DNA of 64,000 bases from contig CAPKVJ010000001.1 in assembly GCA_948648655.1 (NCBI GenBank), positions 1 through 64,000 of the forward strand, read 5' to 3'. This stretch comes from an uncultured Candidatus Saccharibacteria bacterium. Its GTDB lineage: Bacteria > Patescibacteriota > Saccharimonadia > Saccharimonadales > Saccharimonadaceae. The translations under genes and the position numbers were made by a program. The notes beneath the pieces were generated by a model. It worked only from the letters and a program-made list of their open reading frames with translations. It was not told the DNA's origin and made no database searches. Positions 1 to 8,344 of the stretch are shown here, one piece after another; the stretch's first letter is position 1, and each line of letters begins with the position of its first letter.

Positions 1-4
1 GTAA

Positions 5-80
5 GCCGTGTTAGCTCAGTTGGTAGAGCAGCCGCCTTGTAAGCGGCAGGTCGTCAGTTCAAGTCTGACACACGGCTCCA
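5..80 (+). tRNA. tRNA-Thr (anticodon TGT)
   Basis: The cloverleaf folds completely. The acceptor stem GCCGTGT (5-11) pairs with ACACGGC (70-76). The anticodon stem-loop reads GCCGC-CTTGTAA-GCGGC, giving anticodon TGT, which decodes ACA threonine. A standard T arm with TTCAAGT loop is present, and the CCA tail is encoded at 78-80. Confidence 0.96.
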
Positions 81-168
81 AAATGGGCTACTTTGCAAGT
101 TTTATCGTCGCTCGCTCGCCCAAAGGCGCGCTTCGCTAGATAGAATGCAAATTAGCTCCATTTTTATC
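81..168. terminator. imperfect hairpin after tRNA-Thr
   Basis: The segment after the tRNA can fold into a long imperfect stem: the stretch around 81-98 is partly complementary to the stretch around 146-165. GC-rich inner repeats and an A/T tract follow. It lies between the rightward tRNA and the leftward TPR gene, so it may terminate both. No gene is seen here. Confidence 0.35.
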
Positions 169-204
169 TAAAAATATTGCTTGTCTATGGGGTGCACTTG
201 GGAA

Positions 205-1038
205 CTATATCTGTTTGCGACGGACGGTGCGGGTAGGTTTCGTTGCTGTCCGAGTGGCTGGGCGTGCAGGAGGTTTTGTACTCCTTGTTGCTGGCAAGGC
301 TTTAGTAGTGCGGGGAGCAGATACGGCGCGTTTGGGGGCAGTAGTACGTGGAACTGTCCTAGTGGCGCGGTTACGAGTTGTGGTATTGCGCGGGCTACGG
401 CGTTTGGGCTCTCTCGCGGCAGCATCAGCGGCGATTTGAGTTTCGATGCGGGCTGTAATACTGGCAAGGGCTTCGGTGTCGCCGGTAGTCTCATAAAGGG
501 CGAGGATTTGACGTAAAGTATTGACGCTATGGTCAAGAGCATAGGCGTTTTCGAGAGCTTCGACGGCACCTTTGGTCTGGCCAAGCCGTTCGCGAGCTTT
601 GGCGAGGGCGATAAAACGCGCAGGGACGTTCCCCTCTAATTCTATAGCTTGCTCAAAAGCCATCGTGGCTTTTTCGAAAGCTCCGGTCTCAAGATAGATC
701 AAACCGACGTTATGCAAGGACGACGGATTGTTGTCTAGAGATTGGGCAATTTCAAAGCATTCGATGGCTTCGCTGAATTTTTGTTCTTTGGCGTAGAGAA
801 TACCGAGTCGATTATAGGCGGCAGCGTTTTTTTCGTCGAATTTAAGGATGGTGAGAAGAGCCTTTTCGGCGCGGAGAGGTTTGTGATCGCGCATGGAAGT
901 TTGGGCGGCATTCCAGAGCTTCTTCATTTGCATATCATAGCGCGCGCCATGCTGGGCTTCGGCTTCTTCGTGACGAAAAATGGGGTACAAAAAAGCGACA
1001 TAGATAGCTAGCATAAGTACAATCGCGATACCTAACAT
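205..1038 (-). CDS. membrane-anchored tetratricopeptide repeat protein
   Basis: The 277-residue protein has an N-terminal hydrophobic helix (about 2-21) that should anchor it in the membrane. Residues about 45-190 hold several TPR units with Ala/Gly/Tyr at the expected positions. The last 60 residues form a low-complexity basic tail rich in Arg, Thr, Pro and Ala. TPR domains are protein-interaction scaffolds; the partner is unknown, and the tail could contact nucleic acid or cell wall polymers. The ATG sits 6 nt after a TAAAAT -10 box (1045-1050), so the transcript is probably leaderless. Gene identity beyond TPR is not recognised. Confidence 0.8.
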   Translation of the reverse strand: MLGIAIVLMLAIYVAFLYPIFRHEEAEAQHGARYDMQMKKLWNAAQTSMRDHKPLRAEKALLTILKFDEKNAAAYNRLGILYAKEQKFSEAIECFEIAQSLDNNPSSLHNVGLIYLETGAFEKATMAFEQAIELEGNVPARFIALAKARERLGQTKGAVEALENAYALDHSVNTLRQILALYETTGDTEALASITARIETQIAADAAAREPKRRSPRNTTTRNRATRTVPRTTAPKRAVSAPRTTKALPATRSTKPPARPATRTATKPTRTVRRKQI

Positions 1039-1074
1039 ATGACTATTTTAGCATAGTTTTTAAGCGATTCTCTA

Positions 1075-1103
1075 TTGACTTTTCTGGTAATGTGTGCTAT
1101 AAT
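1075..1103 (+). promoter_or_regulatory. strong sigma70-type promoter of the DUF262 gene
   Basis: TTGACT (1075-1080), a 17-nt spacer and a perfect TATAAT (1098-1103) with extended TG upstream. The initially transcribed stretch GGAGAGATAGGG is shared with promoter-like sites at 22479 and 42465. Transcription would start about 15 nt before the ATG at 1127. Confidence 0.8.
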
Positions 1104-1126
1104 GGAGAGATAGGGAGTATATACTT

Positions 1127-2878
1127 ATGGAAAATTGTAAATACCAGAAAACTAGCATCAGAGAGGCTTTGCGCGAAATCCAGCGACGAAATTACCTTTT
1201 GCCCGGTATTCAGCGGAAATTTGAGTGGAAGGCGCAGCAGATTACGATGCTGTTTGATAGTATTATGCAAGGGTATCCAATTAATTCTTTTATGTTTTGG
1301 CGGGTGACGGACGCTAGTGTGAAGAAAAATTACACTTTTTATGAATTTTTGGATAAATATGCCGAGAAATTTAAGGACGAAAATCCAAAAGTTGCGACGG
1401 AGCTGAAGGGAGATGAGGATTTTTATGCGGTGGTGGATGGACAGCAGCGCCTGACCAGTCTTTATCTGGGGATGACGGGGACGTATCTGTATAAGTTGCC
1501 GAATAAGCAGTATCATGAGAAGAATTTGATCCCGCAGGTTTTGTTTCTGAATTTGACGAGTGAGTTGCAAGATACAAATAATACTGAGCGGAAGTACGAA
1601 TTTAAGTTCTTGGATCCGAAGAAAATCGACCAGATGGATGACGGAAAGTTTTGGTTCCGGGTGGGCGAGGTGCTGAAATTTGAAGATCGTAAAGATGTGC
1701 GGCGGTATTTGAAGTCATATGGGCTGGATGATAATGAATTCGCTGATGAGACTTTGATGACGTTGTATGAGCGTGTTAGTATTGATGAGCTGATTAATTA
1801 TTGCGTGATCAGTGGGCAGAATCAAGATAAGATTTTGAATATTTTTATCCGGACGAATAGTGGCGGGACGAAACTTTCGCCATCAAACCTCATGATGTCG
1901 ATGATCGCTGATAGCTGGGATCATGAGGTGCGCAAAGAGATGGAGGAAATTCGTGATCGGGTGAGCAAGTATGGGCGTGAAGTGCCGTTTCGGATTTCGC
2001 CAGATTTTATTTTGAAGACGATGCTGGTACTTTCGGATGGAGATGTGCGATTTAAGATTCGCAATTTTAACACGATGCACGAGAACGGGTTTGAAGAGAA
2101 TTGGGAAAGTATGCGTGACAGTATCATTGCGACTTATGAGATGTTGGGGCGGATGGGATTTAATAATGATTTGTTGAAAGCGAAAAATGCAGTCATCCCG
2201 ATTGTCTATTATGTTTATAAGCGTGGGATTAGTGATAAATTTGGTAAGCCAAACTATGATCCGGAGGATTGTCAGGAAGTGGTTTCGTGGTTGACGAAGT
2301 CGCTACTTAAAGGGATCTTTAGCGGTCATCCGGATAGTACGCTTACGACGATGCGTGGGGTGATTAAGGATGAGCTGGCGAAAGGCGCGAAACGGTTCCC
2401 AGCGGCGGCGATTATTGAGAAGTTTCGGGGTAATTTGGAGAAGAATTATAGTTTCGATGATGACGCCTTGGAGAGTATGCTACAGGAGAAATATCAGAGT
2501 CCGCGTGCGGGACTGGTATTGATGTTACTTTATCCGCAAGTTGTGTCGGAGCACGGCGCGGCGGTAGCGCAGGACCATATGCATCCAAAAGTGATGTTTC
2601 GTAATCGGAAAAAATTAAAGGAGATTGGTTTCTCGGAAGAGGACGAGAAGTTTGCATTAGAAAATTATAATACGGTATTGAACTTGCAGTTGTTGGAAGA
2701 GTATGCGAATAAAGAGAAGAAAGAAGCTAGTTTGGTGGATTGGGCAAAAGAGGCGGGTGTGTCGCGCGAGGATTTGATGGTGAAAGATGATACGAGTCTG
2801 GAGATTGGGGATTTTCGGGAATTCATTGATGCGCGGAGAGAAAAAATGCTGGATAAACTGCGAGAAATTAGTTGTTAG
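1127..2878 (+). CDS. GmrSD-like DUF262 / HNH-type restriction protein
   Basis: The 583-residue protein starts with a DUF262 domain. The conserved LPxxQRxFxW-type motif lies at 25-34 and the nucleotide-hydrolysis motif DGQQR at 104-108. Near the C-terminus, DHMHP (483-487) followed by an Asn-Leu-rich segment ending in NKEK (about 522-531) resembles the DUF1524 HNH nuclease core. In GmrSD-type type IV systems DUF262 supplies NTPase/sensor activity and DUF1524 cuts modified DNA. The weak match of the HNH part makes a nuclease probable rather than certain. It precedes a methyltransferase/endonuclease pair, so the region reads as a defence island. It has its own consensus promoter. Confidence 0.8.
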   Translation: MENCKYQKTSIREALREIQRRNYLLPGIQRKFEWKAQQITMLFDSIMQGYPINSFMFWRVTDASVKKNYTFYEFLDKYAEKFKDENPKVATELKGDEDFYAVVDGQQRLTSLYLGMTGTYLYKLPNKQYHEKNLIPQVLFLNLTSELQDTNNTERKYEFKFLDPKKIDQMDDGKFWFRVGEVLKFEDRKDVRRYLKSYGLDDNEFADETLMTLYERVSIDELINYCVISGQNQDKILNIFIRTNSGGTKLSPSNLMMSMIADSWDHEVRKEMEEIRDRVSKYGREVPFRISPDFILKTMLVLSDGDVRFKIRNFNTMHENGFEENWESMRDSIIATYEMLGRMGFNNDLLKAKNAVIPIVYYVYKRGISDKFGKPNYDPEDCQEVVSWLTKSLLKGIFSGHPDSTLTTMRGVIKDELAKGAKRFPAAAIIEKFRGNLEKNYSFDDDALESMLQEKYQSPRAGLVLMLLYPQVVSEHGAAVAQDHMHPKVMFRNRKKLKEIGFSEEDEKFALENYNTVLNLQLLEEYANKEKKEASLVDWAKEAGVSREDLMVKDDTSLEIGDFREFIDARREKMLDKLREISC

Positions 2879-2941
2879 TTTGAAATCAAGTAGTAGTTGT
2901 GATGTTATGCGGTTTGCAGTGGTGCCGCAAGCGGAAGCGCG

Positions 2942-2970
2942 TTGACGCTGGCATTAACTTGGGTTATAAT
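2942..2970 (+). promoter_or_regulatory. promoter of the DNA methyltransferase gene
   Basis: TTGACG (2942-2947), a 17-nt spacer and TATAAT (2965-2970). A Shine-Dalgarno CGGAGGTG precedes the ATG at 2991. The 110 nt between this gene and the DUF262 gene hold nothing else recognisable. Confidence 0.75.
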
Positions 2971-2990
2971 TAAGCTAATGCGGAGGTGCT

Positions 2991-3836
2991 ATGGGAAATA
3001 GTTTTGCTTTTGGTGATGTAAAAATCGTTAATTGCGATATGTTTTCGGATGCGGGTTTGCTGGCGATAGATGATGGTGCGGTAGATGCGATTATTACGGA
3101 TTTTCCTTATGGTACACTCAATAAGCGTAATCATTGGGATAAAGTAATTGATTATGAAGCATTTTGGAGTGAAGCGCGGAGAATTGGCAAGGCGAACACT
3201 CCGACAATTTCGACGGCGCAGATGCCATTTACGGCTTTTTTGGTTTCGACGAATTACAAGGCATTTAAGTATAGTCTGGTCTGGGAAAAGTCTAAAGCTA
3301 CAGGTTATTTGAATGCAAAAAAACAGCCGATGCGGGCACATGAGGATATTTTGGTTTTTTATGAAAAACAGTGTAAATACAATCCGCAGATGACGCAAGG
3401 TACGCCTTATAATAAAGGCAAGGCGGTTAGGGATACGATGGCGTATGGAAAGCAAGAAAAAGCGGTTCTAGTGAAGAATGATAGCGGTCTGCGCTATCCA
3501 CGTTCGGTGCAATATTTCGTGACGGCGGAGAGTGAAGGTAAACTGCACCCGACGCAGAAACCGGTGGCTTTGATGGAGTGGCTGATTAAGACTTATACTG
3601 ATGAGGGGGATTTGGTGCTGGACCCTTGTATGGGGAGTGGAACGACGGCAATTGCTTGCATGAATACTGGAAGGAAGTTTATTGGTTTTGAGAAAGATGA
3701 GATGTATTTTGAGCGGGCGAAAGCGCGTATTGAGGAAGCGATAGCGAAACTTGCACCGGCAAGGAGCTTGACGGACGCAATAGCTGACGATACGGACGGA
3801 GTTACGGAATTATTACAACAGGCTTCGTTGATCTAG
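2991..3836 (+). CDS. beta-class DNA methyltransferase (restriction-modification)
   Basis: The 281-residue enzyme has catalytic motif IV (DFPYG, residues 37-41, a variant of DPPY) ahead of the SAM-binding motif I (DPCMGSGTT, 211-219), preceded by HPTQKP (186-191). This order defines the beta class of amino-methyltransferases, which methylate adenine N6 or cytosine N4; recognition sequence cannot be read from the protein. The DFPYGT...W neighbourhood resembles phage-type DLPYG adenine methylases. The gene has its own promoter and SD, and its last 24 bp overlap the end of the convergent nuclease gene, which suggests a type II restriction-modification pair. Confidence 0.88.
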   Translation: MGNSFAFGDVKIVNCDMFSDAGLLAIDDGAVDAIITDFPYGTLNKRNHWDKVIDYEAFWSEARRIGKANTPTISTAQMPFTAFLVSTNYKAFKYSLVWEKSKATGYLNAKKQPMRAHEDILVFYEKQCKYNPQMTQGTPYNKGKAVRDTMAYGKQEKAVLVKNDSGLRYPRSVQYFVTAESEGKLHPTQKPVALMEWLIKTYTDEGDLVLDPCMGSGTTAIACMNTGRKFIGFEKDEMYFERAKARIEEAIAKLAPARSLTDAIADDTDGVTELLQQASLI

Positions 3837-4505
3837 AATATCGAGCAAGTAGAAGACAAAATTGCGGATGCTTTCGATATCGAGCTCGTGCTTGATGCGA
3901 TAGAGCGGTTGTTGGGAGCTGCGTTTGCCCTTGAGGAAGAAGAAAATTCGTGTTTCAAGACCGTTGGGACTAGCTGTGAGATGTTTGGTATCATTCCAAA
4001 AATCAGCTTCGTAAGTGAAAAGGGTTTTGCTGGAGGCAGCATTTTGTCCAGAAAATACAATATATTTACAATTTGATGGATCTTGGCCATGTTCGGCTAG
4101 AGATTGAGCAATTTTGCGAAAATCAGCAAGGGCGCGGTCGTAGTAGCAACTATCGAGATAAGTTTTGTTTTCGATAAAACAGAGTCGTTTGTTCCCTGCC
4201 CAAACGTGGCGGTCGACTTGAATGCGGTCAAAGATAATCTCTTTTCCTTTATAATGAATAGTTTTGGAAAGAAAGTCAGTTGAGCCGACTCTTGAGATGA
4301 GATTGGTATTTGGGAGTTCGGAATTGATAGTATTAATGATGTCTTGGAGGATATTTTCGACGAGCTTTCCGGCAGCTTCGCGAATTTCGCCTTCGGTTTT
4401 TGAGTCTATTGCAACGCTCTGCAAGAGGCTTTGTTCGCGGTCATAGCAGACCTTGACGTTTCTGATGACCTGATCGGCAATAGCAATCTTTTTGGCGTTG
4501 TCCAT
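3813..4505 (-). CDS. putative type II restriction endonuclease (PD-(D/E)XK-like)
   Basis: The 230-residue protein has a candidate catalytic core: Asp98 in a beta-hairpin, then Glu112-Asn-Lys114 (D...ExK) followed by an amphipathic helix, as in PD-(D/E)XK nucleases. No family is recognised directly. Its position supports the call: it converges on, and overlaps by 24 bp, a DNA methyltransferase. The start is the ATG at 4505, 6 nt after a TATAAT box (4512-4517), suggesting a leaderless transcript, whereas the methyltransferase carries an SD. That difference could affect relative expression of the pair. It could also be another DNA-processing nuclease. Confidence 0.62.
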   Translation of the reverse strand: MDNAKKIAIADQVIRNVKVCYDREQSLLQSVAIDSKTEGEIREAAGKLVENILQDIINTINSELPNTNLISRVGSTDFLSKTIHYKGKEIIFDRIQVDRHVWAGNKRLCFIENKTYLDSCYYDRALADFRKIAQSLAEHGQDPSNCKYIVFSGQNAASSKTLFTYEADFWNDTKHLTASPNGLETRIFFFLKGKRSSQQPLYRIKHELDIESIRNFVFYLLDILDQRSLL

Positions 4506-4599
4506 ACTTCTATTATATCACAGATTGTTAAAATTGTAAATAGGTAATCAATAATATTGGCAGAATTTTGTCGATATGATAGAATTTTATTAGATAATT

Positions 4600-5580
4600 A
4601 TGAATTTGAAAGTAGGAATTGTAGGACTGCCGAATGTAGGCAAATCGACTCTGTTTAATGCGCTGACGAATGCGGGGGCTCTCGCGGCGAATTATCCGTT
4701 TGCGACGATTGAGCCAAATGTAGGGATTGTGCCGGTGCCGGATGAGCGTCTAGCGGTGCTCGCGAAGATGTATGATACGGAAAAAGTCATCCCGGCGACG
4801 GTGGAATTTGTGGACATTGCGGGGCTGGTCGAGGGGGCATCGAAAGGTGAAGGCTTGGGGAATAAATTCCTTGCACATATTCGGGAATGTCAAGTGATTT
4901 GTCATGTGGTGCGAGTGTTTGAAGATGATGACGTAATCCGGGCGGAGGGATCGAAGGATCCGGCGCATGATATTGATGTAATCCGGACGGAATTAGAACT
5001 CGCGGATATGGAGACACGCGAAAAAGCCGAAGCGAAGCGCAAAAAGGGCGGTAAGGACGATACTGGAAGCGTAATTCCCTACCTGATGGAAAAGCCGGTG
5101 ATTTATATGTTTAATGTGGGCGAGAAGGAGCTGAAAGATGCTGAGCTGCGTGCACGACTAGCAGAAAGTGTAGCACCGAGTCAGGCGGTCTTTGTCAATG
5201 CGAAACTGGAAGCGGAAATGTCGGGGATGACGTCGGAAGAGCGAAAGGAGTTTTTGCATGAATATGGGATTGAGGACGACGCGTTGACGGAGCTAATACA
5301 GGCGGCGTACGAGACTTTGGGCTTGCAGAGTTTTCTCACAGCGGGCAAGAAAGAAGTGCGGGCTTGGACGATTAAGCAAGGTGCGACGGCGCCAGAAGCG
5401 GCGGGGACGATTCATACGGATTTTGAACGTGGATTTATTGCGGCAGAAGTGATGAAATTTGATGATTTGGCGGAACTGGGAAGTGAACAAGCGGTAAAAG
5501 CGGCGGGCAAACTGCGTACTGAAGGCAAGACTTATGTTATGCAGGATGGTGATATCGTAGAGTTTCGATTTAATGTCTAG
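4600..5580 (+). CDS. ychF: ribosome-associated GTP/ATPase YchF
   Basis: An Obg-family P-loop protein of 326 residues. G1 GLPNVGKST lies at 9-17, the DIAGLVEGAS switch region follows, and NVGE replaces the canonical NKxD, a change known to let YchF bind ATP. The C-terminal TGS domain (about 245-326) ends in the usual DGDIVEFRFNV. The protein is about 35 residues shorter than typical YchF, mostly because the inserted helical domain (around 150-165) is cut down. YchF/OLA1 proteins bind ribosomes and act in stress responses. Divergent from the nuclease gene. Confidence 0.93.
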   Translation: MNLKVGIVGLPNVGKSTLFNALTNAGALAANYPFATIEPNVGIVPVPDERLAVLAKMYDTEKVIPATVEFVDIAGLVEGASKGEGLGNKFLAHIRECQVICHVVRVFEDDDVIRAEGSKDPAHDIDVIRTELELADMETREKAEAKRKKGGKDDTGSVIPYLMEKPVIYMFNVGEKELKDAELRARLAESVAPSQAVFVNAKLEAEMSGMTSEERKEFLHEYGIEDDALTELIQAAYETLGLQSFLTAGKKEVRAWTIKQGATAPEAAGTIHTDFERGFIAAEVMKFDDLAELGSEQAVKAAGKLRTEGKTYVMQDGDIVEFRFNV

Positions 5581-5640
5581 GGAGTATGAGATGGTGTAGA
5601 GTCAGCGCGCATACTATGAAGTTAATTAAAAGGAGGAATT

Positions 5641-6873
5641 ATGCGTGTTGATTTGGATTTGGTGGAATTGAATGAGTGGCTACTGGGGTTCTTGAATTTC
5701 GAGAAACAGCCAAATTGGGAGCTGTTGAAGCTCGCGACGATGGAGAAACTATGTGATAAATTTGGGCATCCGGAGAAGTTTTGCCCGTGCTTTCACGTAG
5801 CGGGGTCAAAGGGTAAAGGTACGATTTCGGCCAATATTGCCGGGATTCTCCGCGCAGCGGGCTATAAGACTGGGGTCTATGCTTCGCCGCACGTCCTGCA
5901 CTATACGGAGCGCGTGGGGACGGGAGCGGAACCTTTTGCGCAGGAGATTTATGATGCGGCGTTTTGTGAGCTGAAAAAAGGCGTTGAGGAGATATTGGCG
6001 AGCGGAGAGCTGGCGAAGGATGATGTGAGCTGGTTTGAACTTTCGACGACGTTTGCAATGTTGTGTTTCCGAGAGGCAGGGGTTGATTATGCGGTATATG
6101 AGGTGGGATTAGGCGGGAGATTGGACGCGACGAATGTGATTTTGCCAGAATGTGTGGCGTTTGGGCCGATTGAGATTGAACATACCGAGTTTTTGGGTGA
6201 GACTTTGGCGGAAATTGCGCATGAAAAGGCTGGAATTCTGAAAACGAAAGTCCCGGCAGTATCAGTGGCGCAGGATGCGGAGGTGGAAGAAGTTTTGCGT
6301 AGAGAAGCGCGAGAGAAATCGGCGGAGATTGAATTTTGTGAGCCGGATGATTATGTCGCTGAAGATAAAGAAGTAGCATGGCGGGTGGTGCACAAAGTTT
6401 TGCCAGAGATTAATAGAGATGTAGCACAGCAAGGTATGGAAAAAGTGAGGCTGCTAGGAAGGTATGAGAGGATAGAGGGCGTGAAGGGGTTCCCGAATAT
6501 TCCTTATGTTTTGGTTGACGTGGCGCATACGTCGCATAGTATGGAACATGTACTCGCGAGGATGAAAAGCGACGGGGTGCGGGGAAAGTTACTTTTTGGT
6601 TGTTTGCAAGGTAAAAATGTCAAGGGGATGGTGAGGCTGATTGCGAAAAGTGGGATTTTTACGGAGATTTATTTGACGCAGCCGGGAGATTTCCGTAAAT
6701 CGGATTTGGCGGAAATAGAAAAAGCGTTTCGGAATGAAGGATTGGAAGTGGTAGTAGATGGTGATTATGATAAATTCATCCCGGAGGTTCTCGCGATGGC
6801 GGATGCGGAAAAGGTGCCGCTGATTGTGCTGGGGTCGGTGTATCTGGCGGGGGAGGTGAAGAAACGGTTGTAG
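5641..6873 (+). CDS. folC: folylpolyglutamate / dihydrofolate synthase
   Basis: The 410-residue protein is a Mur-ligase-family FolC, which adds glutamate to (dihydro)folates using ATP. The P-loop GSKGKGT is at 55-61, followed by the YASPHVLHYTERV folate-loop segment and the VGLGGRLDATNV signature in the middle. A very strong SD (AAAAGGAGG) is placed 5 nt before the ATG. No other folate biosynthesis gene is in the window, so it probably polyglutamylates imported folate. It stands alone between ychF and a cassette remnant. Confidence 0.9.
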   Translation: MRVDLDLVELNEWLLGFLNFEKQPNWELLKLATMEKLCDKFGHPEKFCPCFHVAGSKGKGTISANIAGILRAAGYKTGVYASPHVLHYTERVGTGAEPFAQEIYDAAFCELKKGVEEILASGELAKDDVSWFELSTTFAMLCFREAGVDYAVYEVGLGGRLDATNVILPECVAFGPIEIEHTEFLGETLAEIAHEKAGILKTKVPAVSVAQDAEVEEVLRREAREKSAEIEFCEPDDYVAEDKEVAWRVVHKVLPEINRDVAQQGMEKVRLLGRYERIEGVKGFPNIPYVLVDVAHTSHSMEHVLARMKSDGVRGKLLFGCLQGKNVKGMVRLIAKSGIFTEIYLTQPGDFRKSDLAEIEKAFRNEGLEVVVDGDYDKFIPEVLAMADAEKVPLIVLGSVYLAGEVKKRL

Positions 6874-6898
6874 CATATGGTGCAGGGGTTGTGTAGGC

Positions 6899-7226
6899 TT
6901 ATCTGGCTACACAGCGGACGGAGCTGCCGGCATAGCGTTCGAAGAAGCTGACGAATGCATCGTTGTTGTAAAAGCTCATATGAAAAGCGTTAACGCTAGT
7001 GTTGCTGGGAGTCGTAGAAGTCCAATAGAGACCATAGCTGCCAGTAAAAGAGATGCTTCCATTGTTAGCATAGATGGACCCGGCGTAGGGGAAATATAAC
7101 TGGAGCTATCATAGTAGCTCCAGTTATATTGCCGGAGTCTGGTTTGTAGGTGGTCAGAAGCTTATCGTATTCTGTACGACTTGGTAATCTCCACTTTTTA
7201 GGACAAATCGAGCCATTAGCTTCTAT
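6899..7226 (-). pseudogene. FISUMP-type surface protein fragment, frameshifted (cassette C1)
   Basis: Reading leftward, codons from 7226 give a segment with ANGSICPKKWRLPSRTEYDKL, the hallmark of FISUMP domains (TIGR02145-like). One extra C in a CCCC run (7088-7091 on the plus strand) shifts the frame. After correction it continues FPYAG...TGSYGLYWTS...SSVRCVAR and stops at 6899-6901. There is no start codon or N-terminus; the 5' end runs directly into the inverted repeat at 7221-7288. FISUMP domains occur on secreted surface proteins and have a C-type-lectin-like fold. It may be a remnant, a silent donor, or phase-variable through the C run. Confidence 0.75.
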
Positions 7227-7288
7227 CCTCCTACTACCTATACTCTAACTGCCTAGCTAGTTAGAGTATAGGTAGTAGGAGGATAGAA
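7221..7288. repeat. 30-bp perfect inverted repeat with 8-nt spacer (cassette 3' border, two copies)
   Basis: Bases 7221-7250 are the exact reverse complement of 7259-7288, with GCCTAGCT between. Both arms are copies of the 3' border found after cassettes at 26913-26950, 29821-29860 and 43919-43957, here facing outward back to back. The arrangement matches the flanks of the 27-30 kb island with everything between removed. It lies 10 nt after the rnhB-yraN stop and could also fold as an RNA hairpin, but it lacks a T tract. Confidence 0.9.
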
Positions 7289-7298
7289 AAAGACAGGT

Positions 7299-8342
7299 TT
7301 ATTCTGCTAATTCAAAAAAATCCACAGTGTATTCTTCTCCCGTAACGCTGGCAGCTGCCAATAGAGGATTGAGACCTTGATAAGCGAGATGAGTGTTTAG
7401 AAAAGACTGTGCGGCATAACGCATTTGAGATTTCTTTTGTGGTGTGATGCGAACAAGCGGTGTGCCTTCGATGGAATTAGTTTTGCTATATTTTACTTCA
7501 GTGAAATAGATATTGTTTGCTTTGGTAGAAATAAGGTCGATTTCGTAAGTCTTGGTTCTGTAATTTCTATGGATGATTTTGTGCCCGTGTTTGATGAGAT
7601 ACTCGGCGGTAGCGTTTTCGGCGCGCTTTCCGTGCTCTAAATGTGTGGCGGGGGTTTGCTTTTGTGTTGATACAATGTGACGTTCTGGTGTAGGGTATTT
7701 TTGAGAAAGTTGTTGCTTCATGATTTCACGTATTGGACGAAAACTTTGGCGATGCTCGGGGCAAATGCCGTATTGTTCGAGTGCGGTTTGGTGGGATTTT
7801 GTGCCATAACCGACATGTTTTTCAAAACCGTATTCAGGGTATTTCTTGGCGATTTCGACCATGTAATTATCTCGAGCAACTTTGGCGATGATTGAGGCGG
7901 CAGAGACGGACTTGACTAGATCGTCGGCTTTGGGGAGGAGAGTAACGTGGTTTTCGAGGGGTGTGTTTTGTAAGAAATTGATTGTGCCGTCAATGATGAT
8001 TTCGGAAAATTTGATCTTTTTAGCTAGGATTTGTTTGACGGCTCGACGAGTAGCCAGCTTGAGACTGGCAGAAAGGCCGTACTTATCAAGTTCTTCGGCT
8101 GATACCCAGCCAGTTGCGCTGGCGAGTGCGTATTTTTCGATGAGGAGGGCTAATCTTGTACGTTTTTTGGCGGTAAGTTTTTTGGAATCGGTGAGATTAT
8201 CCCAGAAGAATGATAATTCGGGGTCGGTTTTCTCGATTGGCTCTGCCTCCAAAATGACTGCGCCAACGACAAGTGGCCCTGCGTAGGGGCCACGTCCAAC
8301 TTCGTCAATTCCAAGTATGATTTTTGGTTCTTGATTATTCAA
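7299..8342 (-). CDS. rnhB: RNase HII fused to YraN/UPF0102 nuclease-like domain
   Basis: Residues 1 to about 215 are ribonuclease HII, which removes ribonucleotides and RNA from RNA-DNA hybrids: GIDEVGRGPYAGPL (Asp13, Glu14 of the DEDD site) and KADDLVKSVSAASIIAKVARD are present. Residues about 234-330 are a YraN (UPF0102) domain of the endonuclease-like superfamily, with HGKRAEN, EID (267-269) and EVK (282-284) in D/E-x-K positions. In many bacteria rplS, rnhB and yraN are adjacent; here the last two are one polypeptide. It starts 2 nt after rplS ends, so they are co-transcribed. Fusion is clear in frame. Confidence 0.92.
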   Translation of the reverse strand: MNNQEPKIILGIDEVGRGPYAGPLVVGAVILEAEPIEKTDPELSFFWDNLTDSKKLTAKKRTRLALLIEKYALASATGWVSAEELDKYGLSASLKLATRRAVKQILAKKIKFSEIIIDGTINFLQNTPLENHVTLLPKADDLVKSVSAASIIAKVARDNYMVEIAKKYPEYGFEKHVGYGTKSHQTALEQYGICPEHRQSFRPIREIMKQQLSQKYPTPERHIVSTQKQTPATHLEHGKRAENATAEYLIKHGHKIIHRNYRTKTYEIDLISTKANNIYFTEVKYSKTNSIEGTPLVRITPQKKSQMRYAAQSFLNTHLAYQGLNPLLAAASVTGEEYTVDFFELAE

Positions 8343-8344
8343 AA

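Noticed and set aside
181..516. Rightward frames inside the Arg/Thr/Pro tail of the TPR gene
   Set aside because: They arise from the low-complexity GC-rich tail of the leftward gene and have no start signals.
1127..4505. Prophage origin of the methyltransferase block
   Set aside because: The methylase motif is phage-like, but no integrase, structural or lysis genes are present near it.
7221..7288. Terminal inverted repeats of an insertion sequence
   Set aside because: Only 8 bp lie between the arms and no transposase gene or target duplication is present; the arms match cassette borders instead.
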